A stretch of DNA of 14,101 bases, taken from Eubacteriaceae bacterium (lineage in GTDB: Bacteria; Bacillota; Clostridia; Eubacteriales; Anaerofustaceae). The stretch covers positions 1 through 14,101 of the forward strand of contig JAGACT010000161.1 of the NCBI GenBank assembly GCA_017613995.1, written 5' to 3'. The notes below the pieces were generated by a model. It was not told where the DNA came from, did not search any database, and was given only the letters and a program-made list of their open reading frames with translations. The translations under genes and the position numbers were made by a program. Shown piece after piece: positions 7,639 through 14,101 of this stretch (its first letter is position 1; each line of letters starts with the position of its first letter).

Positions 7639-9982
7639 AACATACAGGACACTGGAATTCGATACCTTAAGGGAGATCATAGCCGGCTACGCCGAGACGG
7701 AAGCGGCGAAAAAGGACATACGCTCCATGGAGGTATTCACCGAGATAAGGCCCCTTCTTTCGCGCCTCGACGAGATCAGCGAGGCCCTGGAACTCATGAG
7801 GGTAAAGGGGCGCATACCCCTCAGCGGCTACGTGCCTGCGACGGAACTTATCACCCACGCCCACAAGGGAGGCTCCCTCAGGGAGGGGGCTCTTCTTCGC
7901 ATATCCAGAAACATACGCTACGCCCTGCAGGTGAAGCAGTACATAGAAAAGAAGACCAACGTCACCCTGAACTGCCCCCTGCTGGAGGAGTACGCCTTCG
8001 AGACCGGGGATTTCACCTCCCTGGGAAAGGAGATAGACCGCGCGATCGTCAGCGAGGACGAGGTCAGCGACGCCGCCTCCGCGGAGCTGGCCAGGATACG
8101 CCGCAGGATGAGGCAGACCAACAGCTCAATAAAGGAGAAGCTGCGCTCCTCCGTGTCCGGCGCCTCCGAGAAGTACATGCAGGACGGCTTCATCACCATG
8201 AGGGGCGGACGCTACGTGGTGCCGGTAAAGAGCGAGTACCGCTCCAGCGTGGAGGGCATAGTCCACGACACCTCCCAGAGCGGCAATACGTACTTCATAG
8301 AGCCCCAGGCCGTGGTCAACCTCAACAACGAGCTCAAGCAGCTGGAGATAGCCGAGCAGAGGGAGATCGACAGGATCCTGGCGGAGCTGTCCTCCCGGGT
8401 GGAGGCCAACGCCACGGGGCTCGGGCACAACGAGGAGATAATGGTGGCGCTGGACGGCATCTTCGCCAGGGCATCCTACGCCTATGAGCACGAGCACACC
8501 CGAGCCGCCATCACCGAGGACGGCATCATAGACCTGAAGAAGGCCCGCCATCCCCTGCTGGATAAAAAGACCGCGGTGCCCTCGGACATAAGCATCGGGG
8601 AAAGCTACACCCAGATCGTCATAACCGGACCCAATACCGGAGGAAAGACCGTTACCCTCAAATGCCTGGGGCTGTGCTGCCTGATGGCCCAGTCGGGCCT
8701 GTTCATACCGGCCAACGAGGGCTCGTCCGTATGCATGCTCAAAGACATCTTCGCGGACATCGGGGACGAGCAGAGCATAGCCCAGTCCCTGTCCACCTTC
8801 TCGTCCCACATGGTTAACATCGCGGAGATACTCTCCCTGATGGGAGAAGGTTCCCTGGTGCTGCTGGACGAGCTGGGAGCGGGCACCGATCCCTCCGAGG
8901 GAGCGGCCCTCGCAAAGGCTATCCTCAGGAGGATCAAGGACAGCGGGGCCCTGTGCGTCGCCACCACCCACTACAACGAGATCAAGCAGTACGCCCTCAC
9001 CGAGAGCGGAGCCGTCAACGCCAGCGTGGAATTCGACACGGTGAACCTCAGGCCCACCTACCGTCTGTCCATCGGGCTGCCGGGACGCTCCAACGCCTTC
9101 GAGATATCCAGAAGGCTGGGCCTCAGCGAGGACATCATACAGGAAGCGGCCGCAGATATGAGCATCAGCGACGTCAGGTTCGAGGACATGATCTCCTCCC
9201 TGCAGAAGAAGCTCACACAGACCCAGAGGATGACCGACGAGGCCAGGAGGCTCCGGGACGAAGCCCGGGAAAGCGCCGATACTTTAAGGCGCGAGCTGGA
9301 ACGCTATCAGAAGAGCCGCGACGAGCAGTACGCCAGGGCGGTCACGGAGGCAAAAAAGATCCTCAGCGACGCCCGGGAGGAGACCAGAAGGATCCTCTCC
9401 GAGGCCCAGAAGCTCTCCGGCGGCAGCGCGGACTTCCAGAGGATGCGCAGCGAGATCACCCGGTCCCTGAAGGAGGAATCCGACAGGCTCTCGGAGCTCA
9501 TGCCCGAAAACGCCCTCAGCACGAACGCGCCACCGTCGGGGGAGCAGAAGAAGCTTTCCAGGAACGACGAGGTCCACATCCCGTCCCTGAACGCGGACGG
9601 CACCATCCTGGAGGTCGAAGGGGACAGCGCCCTGGTGCAGGTGGGCATGATAAAGACCAGGCTGCCCCTGTCCCGGCTGGAGGCGAAAAAGCATACGAAG
9701 CAGAAGAGCTTCTCCTACACCGGGATGAAATCCGCCACCATCTCCCCGAAGCTGGACATAAGGGGCATCACCGCCTCGGAGGTCCCCCTGGAGGTGGAAA
9801 AATACCTGGACGACTGCGCCCTGGCGGGCCTCAAGAGCGTGACCATAGTCCACGGCAAGGGCAACGGCATCCTCAGAAAGGCCGTCGCGGAGGTGCTGGA
9901 TTCCAATCCCTCGGTGGAGAGCTACCGCACGGCAGGCCTGAACGAGGGCTCCACCGGTGCCACGGTGGTCACTCTCAAATAA
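7628..9982 (+). CDS. mutS2: MutS2 family ATPase with C-terminal Smr domain
   Basis: MutS paralogue without the mismatch-recognition domain. In various bacteria it suppresses homologous recombination, and in Bacillus it has been linked to splitting collided ribosomes. At 784 residues it is full length. The core/clamp region (about 1-310) is followed by the ATPase with Walker A GPNTGGKT (334-341) and Walker B ending in D414-E415, then GAGTDPSEG. A long coiled-coil-like stretch rich in Arg, Glu and Lys spans about 510-615, and a linker/KOW-like part about 640-690. The Smr nuclease domain (about 705-784) has LDIRG (709-713) and HGKG (742-745), both key for Smr nuclease or RNA-binding activity. 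Last gene of the M16C-dacF-mutS2 run; no terminator hairpin follows, so some read-through into recO is likely. Confidence 0.97.
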   Translation: MLDKTYRTLEFDTLREIIAGYAETEAAKKDIRSMEVFTEIRPLLSRLDEISEALELMRVKGRIPLSGYVPATELITHAHKGGSLREGALLRISRNIRYALQVKQYIEKKTNVTLNCPLLEEYAFETGDFTSLGKEIDRAIVSEDEVSDAASAELARIRRRMRQTNSSIKEKLRSSVSGASEKYMQDGFITMRGGRYVVPVKSEYRSSVEGIVHDTSQSGNTYFIEPQAVVNLNNELKQLEIAEQREIDRILAELSSRVEANATGLGHNEEIMVALDGIFARASYAYEHEHTRAAITEDGIIDLKKARHPLLDKKTAVPSDISIGESYTQIVITGPNTGGKTVTLKCLGLCCLMAQSGLFIPANEGSSVCMLKDIFADIGDEQSIAQSLSTFSSHMVNIAEILSLMGEGSLVLLDELGAGTDPSEGAALAKAILRRIKDSGALCVATTHYNEIKQYALTESGAVNASVEFDTVNLRPTYRLSIGLPGRSNAFEISRRLGLSEDIIQEAAADMSISDVRFEDMISSLQKKLTQTQRMTDEARRLRDEARESADTLRRELERYQKSRDEQYARAVTEAKKILSDAREETRRILSEAQKLSGGSADFQRMRSEITRSLKEESDRLSELMPENALSTNAPPSGEQKKLSRNDEVHIPSLNADGTILEVEGDSALVQVGMIKTRLPLSRLEAKKHTKQKSFSYTGMKSATISPKLDIRGITASEVPLEVEKYLDDCALAGLKSVTIVHGKGNGILRKAVAEVLDSNPSVESYRTAGLNEGSTGATVVTLK

Positions 9983-9996
9983 TATCGTCAGCCTCA

Positions 9997-10025
9997 TTGA
10001 TTAGAGCAAACAATTGCTGTATAAT
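9997..10025 (+). promoter_or_regulatory. Promoter of the recO-glyQS unit
   Basis: TTGATT (9997-10002), a 17-base spacer and a perfect TATAAT (10020-10025), beginning 15 bases after the mutS2 stop. The start point would be near 10032, giving a leader of about 23 bases with AAAGGA (10043-10048) as the RBS. No leader riboswitch or T-box can fit. Confidence 0.7.
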
Positions 10026-10054
10026 AATTATTTAATAGACAGAAAGGATTCATC

Positions 10055-10795
10055 ATGTCCCGGGACAAGATCAGGGGCATCGTCCTCCGCAGCGTCAAAT
10101 ATGCGGAGCACGACAGGATGCTCACCGTATTCAGCCTGGAAAAGGGAAAGCTCTCGGTGTGCGCCAAGGGCGCCAGGAGCGCAAAGAGCCAGCTGCTCGC
10201 CGTTTCCCAGCCCTTCGCCCTCAGCGAGATAGTGCTCGGCGGAAGCCGGGGAAGCTATATCTCCTCGGCAAGGCTCATGAACGGTTTTTTCGGCCTTCAG
10301 AGCGATATCCTGAAGGTGAGCGCGGCCGCATACATGTGCCAGCTGATCGAAGTCATGACCGAGGACGAATCCGCGGACGAGAACCTGTTTCGACTGCTGT
10401 ACTGGTCGCTGGCGACGCTGGAGAATGCTTCCGAGCACCTCTCCCCCCTGATGGCCTGCTGCTTCGCACTGAAGCTGATGGGCATATCCGGAATGGCCCC
10501 CCGGCTGGAATGCTGCATGCGCTGCGGGGAGCACAGGGAGTACTACCGCTTCGACTACTCCGAAGGAGGACTGGTATGCACCGACTGCGCCGGGCCCTCC
10601 GACATGCCCGCACTGAAGGCATCGGAGGCCATGAGGCTTTTGGACATGCTCTACTGGGACATAAAGTCCCTGCCCGACATGGACATCCCGGACGCGGAAC
10701 TGATGAAACACCTTCTTCGGACGGTCAACGACTACGTCATCTACATGAGCGGCAGGAGCATACGAAGCTTCGACATGCTGTTCTCGCTTCTGTAG
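10055..10795 (+). CDS. recO: DNA repair protein RecO
   Basis: Recombination mediator of the RecFOR pathway; with RecR it helps load RecA onto SSB-coated single-stranded DNA. The 246-residue length is typical. The N-terminal OB fold (about 1-80) begins with a segment reading RGIVLRSVKYAEHDRML, characteristic of the family, and includes KGARSAKS (38-45). A helical part follows. A four-cysteine zinc site is formed by C154/C157 and C175/C178, as in Gram-positive and Deinococcus RecO. AAAGGA sits 6 bases before the ATG. The next gene, glyQS, starts 35 bases downstream; recO next to glycyl-tRNA synthetase genes is a familiar arrangement in Bacillota. Confidence 0.95.
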   Translation: MSRDKIRGIVLRSVKYAEHDRMLTVFSLEKGKLSVCAKGARSAKSQLLAVSQPFALSEIVLGGSRGSYISSARLMNGFFGLQSDILKVSAAAYMCQLIEVMTEDESADENLFRLLYWSLATLENASEHLSPLMACCFALKLMGISGMAPRLECCMRCGEHREYYRFDYSEGGLVCTDCAGPSDMPALKASEAMRLLDMLYWDIKSLPDMDIPDAELMKHLLRTVNDYVIYMSGRSIRSFDMLFSLL

Positions 10796-10830
10796 AGCCG
10801 TCATCATAAAAAATCAAACGGAGGAAAAAG

Positions 10831-12219
10831 ATGTCCAGATCGCTTACACTAAACGAAATCATAAGCATCACCAAAATGCGCGGAATCGTCTTTCCGGGCT
10901 CAGAGATCTATGAGGGACTGGCAAACGCATGGGATTACGGTCCCGTGGGAGTGCTCCTTCTCAACAACGTGAAGGCAGCATGGATCAAGAAATTCATCAC
11001 CGAGAATCCCTACAACGTCATGATAGATTCCGCTATCCTCATGAACACCAGGACATGGGAGGCCAGCGGCCATCTGGCGAACTTCAACGATCCCCTCATC
11101 GACTGCAAACAATGCCGCAGCCGCTACAGGGCGGACAAACTCATCGAGGAGGACTTCGAAAAGAAGGGCATCGATCAGGTAGCGGACGGCTGGAGCAACG
11201 AGAAGATGGAGAACTACATCGCCGAGAACGGCATCGTATGCCCGAAGTGCGGCAGCAGGGAGTTCACCTCCATCAGGCAGTTCAACCTGATGTTCAAGAC
11301 CTTCCAGGGAGTCACCGAAGACAGCGTCAACACCATCTACCTCAGGCCGGAGACCTGCCAGGGCATCTTCGTGAACTTCAAGAACGTGCAGCGCACCACC
11401 AGAAAGAAACTGCCCTTCGGCATCGGCCAGGTGGGCAAGTCCTTCCGCAACGAGATCACCCCGGGCAACTTCATCTTCCGTACCCGCGAGTTCGAGCAGA
11501 TGGAGCTTGAATTCTTCTGCCATCCCGACGAGGAGATGAAGTGGTTCAACTACTGGAGGAGCTACTGCAGGGAATTTCTGCTTTCCCTGGGCCTCAAGGA
11601 GGAGAACATCTCCTACCGCGACCATACGAAGGAACAGCTCTCCCACTACTCCAACGCCACCACCGACATCGAATACCGCTTCCCCTTCGGGGTCAGCGAG
11701 CTGTGGGGCATAGCCGACAGAACGGACTACGACCTCAGGCAGCATGAGACCTTCTCCGGCAAGGACATGAAGTACATCGATCCCGTCACCAACGAGAAGT
11801 TCTTCCCCTACTGCATAGAGCCCTCCGTGGGCGTGGGCAGGCTGCTGTTCGCGGTGCTCTGCGACGGCTACGAGTGCGAGACCCTCGAGGACGGCACCGA
11901 GCGCAACGTATTCAGGGTCCATCCCTTCCTGGCTCCCTTCAAGGCCGCCGTACTGCCCCTCACGAAGAAGCAAAACGAGAAGGCTGCCGAGCTGTATACG
12001 GCGCTGGCCAAGGAATTCGACTGCGACTACGACGAATCCGGAAACATCGGAAAGCGCTACCGCAGGCAGGATGAGATAGGAACCCCCTTCTGCGTCACCG
12101 TGGACTTCGACACCGAGACCGACGGATGCGTCACGGTCAGAGACCGCGACAGCATGGAGCAGGTAAGGATCCCCCTGGAGGAGGTCGCATCCTACATCAG
12201 GGAAAAAGTCAGATTCTGA
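10831..12219 (+). CDS. glyQS: Glycine--tRNA ligase, homodimeric class II type
   Basis: Charges tRNA-Gly with glycine using ATP in the cytoplasm. The single 462-residue chain is the alpha-2 homodimeric type and not the alpha2-beta2 GlyQ/GlyS enzyme of B. subtilis. Visible parts are the N-terminal block with GSEIYEGLANAWDYGPVG (23-40), a four-cysteine insertion likely binding zinc (C92, C95, C137, C140), class II motif 2 (FRNEITPGNF from 205, with RTREFEQME following) and motif 3 (EPSVGVGR, 330-337). The anticodon-binding domain runs from about 370 to the end. GGAGG (10820-10824) is 6 bases before the ATG. The 35-base gap to recO has no promoter or T-box, so transcription probably comes from the recO promoter. 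The stop sits inside a small palindrome, AGATTC-T-GAATCT (12211-12223). Confidence 0.97.
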   Translation: MSRSLTLNEIISITKMRGIVFPGSEIYEGLANAWDYGPVGVLLLNNVKAAWIKKFITENPYNVMIDSAILMNTRTWEASGHLANFNDPLIDCKQCRSRYRADKLIEEDFEKKGIDQVADGWSNEKMENYIAENGIVCPKCGSREFTSIRQFNLMFKTFQGVTEDSVNTIYLRPETCQGIFVNFKNVQRTTRKKLPFGIGQVGKSFRNEITPGNFIFRTREFEQMELEFFCHPDEEMKWFNYWRSYCREFLLSLGLKEENISYRDHTKEQLSHYSNATTDIEYRFPFGVSELWGIADRTDYDLRQHETFSGKDMKYIDPVTNEKFFPYCIEPSVGVGRLLFAVLCDGYECETLEDGTERNVFRVHPFLAPFKAAVLPLTKKQNEKAAELYTALAKEFDCDYDESGNIGKRYRRQDEIGTPFCVTVDFDTETDGCVTVRDRDSMEQVRIPLEEVASYIREKVRF

Positions 12220-12234
12220 ATCTGAGGTAACAAC

Positions 12235-12624
12235 ATGAACAGAGGAACGGAATACACCATAAAGTATCTGGCCACGGGACTCACGGCGGGCATACTGTAC
12301 CTGCTGGCGAAGAGCGTGAAGACGTCCATGTCCGAACTGGTGACCATGGCGGATACTGCGGTGTATCTGTTCCCCTATTTTCTTATGAGCATCTGCGCAC
12401 CCATGATAGCCATGGGTGCCATGAACCCCGTCCTGGGCCGCAGCCGCTTCATGCACCTGGAATACCTGAGCATCCTGGCGGCCATGACTCTCTTTATCCT
12501 CCTTATCGTCTTCTCCCCCGATCGCACCATGATCCTGCCCAGGATTACCGCGGTGGTGCTGGGACTCTTCGCCGACTGCGCCATTTTTGCCCTTATAGAC
12601 CGCCCCAGAGCCGACTTATATTGA
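12235..12624 (+). CDS. Small four-helix membrane protein, function unknown
   Basis: A 129-residue hydrophobic protein I cannot assign to a family. Four membrane segments are apparent at about residues 8-27, 43-63, 77-94 and 102-121, joined by short charged loops, with a basic/acidic end (DRPRADLY). No signal peptide, metal site or catalytic motif stands out. The start is supported by GAGGT (12224-12228), 6 bases before the ATG. It begins 15 bases after the glyQS stop, so it is probably the last gene of the recO-glyQS unit. Codon use resembles its neighbours. The good RBS, operon-like spacing and coherent helices make it a real gene, but nothing here reveals its role. Confidence 0.75.
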   Translation: MNRGTEYTIKYLATGLTAGILYLLAKSVKTSMSELVTMADTAVYLFPYFLMSICAPMIAMGAMNPVLGRSRFMHLEYLSILAAMTLFILLIVFSPDRTMILPRITAVVLGLFADCAIFALIDRPRADLY

Positions 12625-12630
12625 TTATTC

Positions 12631-12661
12631 AAAATTAAATATGAATTTTCTTTTGTATTTT
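12631..12661 (+). terminator. Weak candidate terminator after the recO unit
   Basis: AAAATT (12631-12636) and AATTTT (12644-12649) form a six-pair all-AT stem with a 7-base loop, followed by C and a T-rich run. The stem is weak and overlaps the region of the next promoter, so it may be chance in AT-rich DNA. Confidence 0.25.
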
Positions 12662-12681
12662 TCCGCATTCTGTGATATAAT
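12653..12681 (+). promoter_or_regulatory. Promoter of the TetR-family gene
   Basis: A perfect TATAAT (12676-12681) preceded by TGA (12673-12675), forming an extended -10. TTGTAT (12653-12658) lies 17 bases upstream as a weak -35. The surrounding 60 bases are strikingly AT-rich compared with the coding DNA. Confidence 0.65.
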
Positions 12682-12685
12682 TCTG

Positions 12686-12695
12686 CTCGAACGAG
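12686..12695 (+). promoter_or_regulatory. Short palindrome at the TetR gene start point
   Basis: CTCG-AA-CGAG lies 4 bases after the -10 box, where transcription should start, and just before the GAGAGG RBS (12693-12698). TetR-type regulators often bind palindromes overlapping their own promoter. This one is short for such an operator, so autoregulation is only a suggestion. Confidence 0.25.
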
Positions 12696-12704
12696 AGGTA
12701 AAGA

Positions 12705-13355
12705 ATGGCAACATACAAAAAAGGCGTAGAGACCCGTGAGAGGATCTTCCAGTCAGCCAAGAAAATGTTCTATGAGTACGGCTACAAGAATGCCACCATA
12801 GAAAAGATCGCGTCCGACGCGAGCGTTCCCATCGGTCTGGTCAATTATTATTTCAAGAAGAACGAAATGCTCTCCGTGGTGTACACCCAGTTCATCCAGA
12901 GCATCAAGAAAGCGATAGACACACAGATCGGCAAGGACATAGAAAATCCCCTGCAGAGGCATATCGTATTCACGAGGATCTTCTATACCATCATGCTCAA
13001 CAATGACCGCAACAGGGAGCTGTACAAGGAGATATTCATCAACCAGCTGGTGGAAGCGGATATCTCCGACCTGGTGGGTCTCGAGTTCATGGATATCGTC
13101 AGGACTTTCGACATCGACATTACGGAAAGCATCTTCCGCAGGCTGATAATCGCGGAGTACGGCGCGAGAAGAGAGCTTCTCATGAACCGTTACGACAGGC
13201 TCGATCCGGAAAAGAGCAAGGACTTCATCAACTTCCTCGCCACCATCGCCGTCAGACTGGCCGGAGTGGACATAAAGGACGTCATGCGCAACTGCAAGAA
13301 GGCCGACGAACTGGTGAAGAAGATGAATATAGAGGAGCTCAAATTCCTCATTTAG
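12705..13355 (+). CDS. TetR/AcrR-family transcriptional regulator
   Basis: A 216-residue one-component regulator. The N-terminal DNA-binding domain (about 9-56) has the family pattern: RERIFQSAKKMFYEYGYKNAT leading to TIEKIASDASVPIGLVNYYF, in which the helix-turn-helix spans about 31-50, ending in the usual YYFKKNEML. The rest (about 57-216) is a helical ligand/dimer domain with no recognisable ligand signature. GAGAGG lies 6 bases before the ATG. The gene has its own promoter and is followed by a strong terminator, so it appears monocistronic. No transporter or efflux gene, a common TetR target, is adjacent. Possible targets are itself, the upstream membrane protein or dxr (all inference). 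Confidence 0.88.
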   Translation: MATYKKGVETRERIFQSAKKMFYEYGYKNATIEKIASDASVPIGLVNYYFKKNEMLSVVYTQFIQSIKKAIDTQIGKDIENPLQRHIVFTRIFYTIMLNNDRNRELYKEIFINQLVEADISDLVGLEFMDIVRTFDIDITESIFRRLIIAEYGARRELLMNRYDRLDPEKSKDFINFLATIAVRLAGVDIKDVMRNCKKADELVKKMNIEELKFLI

Positions 13356-13368
13356 TTTCGCAAGCTGT

Positions 13369-13398
13369 CCCCGCGGCCCTGTCCGCGGGGTATTTTTT
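13369..13398 (+). terminator. Strong rho-independent terminator of the TetR gene
   Basis: CCCCGCGG (13369-13376) pairs with CCGCGGGG (13383-13390) across a 6-base loop, giving eight G-C pairs. TA and six T (13393-13398) follow. It starts 14 bases after the TetR stop and should separate this gene from dxr. Confidence 0.93.
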
Positions 13399-13407
13399 GT
13401 GGATATC

Positions 13408-13422
13408 ACGGATCCGTACGGA
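13408..13422 (+). repeat. Overlapping palindromes in the dxr leader
   Basis: The stretch reads ACGGA-TCCGT-ACGGA. ACGGATCCGT (13408-13417) and TCCGTACGGA (13413-13422) are both perfect 10-base palindromes sharing TCCGT. The second overlaps the first three bases of the dxr RBS GGAGG (13420-13424). As hairpins they would have very short stems, so a DNA-binding site or chance is as likely as an RNA switch. Confidence 0.35.
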
Positions 13423-13428
13423 GGATAA

Positions 13429-14101
13429 ATGGAGAACATCTCTATACTGGGCAGCACGGGTTCCATAGGGACCCAGGCCGTCGACGTAATAAACAATCTG
13501 GGAAACATCGCAGTCAGCGCCCTGACCGCGAACCGCAGCACCGACCTGCTGGAGGCTCAGGCCCGCTCACTGCGTCCCGAGATGGTGGGCATGTGCGATG
13601 AGCAGTGCGCGTCGGTGCTGGCACAGAGGCTCTTCGGCACCGGCATCAGGGTATATTCCGGAGAGGAGGCCCTGATAAGGGCCGCGGAGGTGTCCCAGGC
13701 GGACACGGTGCTCACCGCCGTGGTGGGCAACAGCGGCATCCGGCCCACCTTCGCCGCCATAGAGGCGGGAAAGAACATCGCCCTGGCCAACAAGGAGACC
13801 CTGGTCTCCGCGGGAAAGCTTTTCACCGAAAGGACCCGGCAGAAGCACACGACAGTGCTCCCTGTGGACAGCGAGCACAGCGCCATCTTCCAGTGCCTCC
13901 AGGGGGCGGCGGGAAACCCGGTGAAGAGGATCCTGCTCACCGCTTCAGGAGGAGCCTTCAGGGGGAAAAGCCGCCAGGAGCTCAGGAGCGTCACAGCATC
14001 CGACGCCCTGAAGCATCCCACCTGGGACATGGGAGCCAAGGTGACCATAGACTCTGCCACGCTGATGAACAAGGGCCTCGAGGCAGTGGAGGCAAAGTGG
14101 C
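13429..14101 (+). CDS. dxr: 1-deoxy-D-xylulose 5-phosphate reductoisomerase (N-terminal part)
   Basis: Converts 1-deoxy-D-xylulose 5-phosphate to 2-C-methyl-D-erythritol 4-phosphate with NADPH, the second step of the MEP isoprenoid pathway, in the cytoplasm. 224 codons are present before the right edge, of about 380-400 expected. The NADPH-binding loop GSTGSIG is at residues 8-14 and ANKETLV at 120-126. Metal ligands appear as D147 and E149 in the segment VDSEHS, and E218 in NKGLE. HPTW (196-199) and N214/K215 match the conserved substrate-binding residues, all offset by 13 or fewer from E. coli numbering. GGAGG is 4 bases before the ATG. Only 30 bases separate the ATG from the preceding terminator and no convincing promoter fits there. 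The usual upstream partners uppS and cdsA are absent. Confidence 0.97.
   Translation, partial: MENISILGSTGSIGTQAVDVINNLGNIAVSALTANRSTDLLEAQARSLRPEMVGMCDEQCASVLAQRLFGTGIRVYSGEEALIRAAEVSQADTVLTAVVGNSGIRPTFAAIEAGKNIALANKETLVSAGKLFTERTRQKHTTVLPVDSEHSAIFQCLQGAAGNPVKRILLTASGGAFRGKSRQELRSVTASDALKHPTWDMGAKVTIDSATLMNKGLEAVEAKW

Noticed and set aside
9983..10054. Possible terminator or small RNA between mutS2 and recO
   Set aside because: No GC stem followed by a T run is present; the gap is explained by the recO promoter and RBS.
12211..12223. Palindrome AGATTC-T-GAATCT around the glyQS stop as a regulatory site or terminator
   Set aside because: It lies over coding sequence and a stop codon, lacks a T run, and is short enough to be chance.
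10900..12456. A 518-codon open frame on the minus strand across glyQS
   Set aside because: Same antisense codon-bias effect. The plus strand encodes an unmistakable glycyl-tRNA synthetase and the antisense product has no coherent motif.
12753..13541. A 262-codon minus-strand open frame across the TetR gene and the start of dxr
   Set aside because: It crosses a strong terminator and two recognised genes, and its translation resembles no family.
1..14101. Mobile element, phage, CRISPR, toxin-antitoxin or defence island
   Set aside because: No transposase, integrase, spaced repeat array, terminal inverted repeats or defence-type gene was found; the genes are ordinary chromosomal ones with uniform codon use.

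Overview
The window looks like chromosome of a fairly GC-rich member of the Bacillota, probably a Clostridia-type anaerobe. This is inferred from the gene content (MutS2, RecO, homodimeric glycyl-tRNA synthetase, a DacF-like carboxypeptidase, PrsW, an M16C peptidase and an M3 oligoendopeptidase), from strong AGGAGG-type ribosome binding sites, and from AT-rich promoters with perfect TATAAT boxes. Coding regions are GC-rich yet use AGG (Arg) and ATA (Ile) freely. I cannot name the genus. No tRNA, rRNA, CRISPR array, insertion sequence, phage gene or attachment site was seen.

Layout, left to right. An M3 oligoendopeptidase (minus strand, cut by the left edge) is divergent from a small unrecognised lipoprotein. 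The lipoprotein has a near-consensus promoter and a GTG start buried in a short GC hairpin. A rho-independent terminator separates it from a convergent PrsW-type intramembrane protease gene (minus strand). PrsW is in turn divergent from a long plus-strand run: M16C insulinase-family peptidase, D-Ala-D-Ala carboxypeptidase, and mutS2. The last two overlap by 11 bases, so this run looks like one operon. A new promoter after mutS2 starts recO, glyQS and a small four-helix membrane protein. An AT-rich gap with another promoter leads to a TetR/AcrR-family regulator closed by a strong terminator. The window ends inside dxr, the second enzyme of the MEP isoprenoid pathway.

Functionally the region mixes proteolysis and envelope genes (four peptidases in the first 7.6 kb) with information-processing housekeeping (MutS2, RecO, GlyRS). 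There is no convincing sign of an undescribed system. The points most worth a second look are the cysteine-rich lipoprotein with its occluded ribosome binding site, the promoter architecture around prsW and the M16C gene, the orphan membrane protein, and the dxr leader. dxr lies apart from the uppS-cdsA neighbours it often has in Bacillota and follows a TetR gene.
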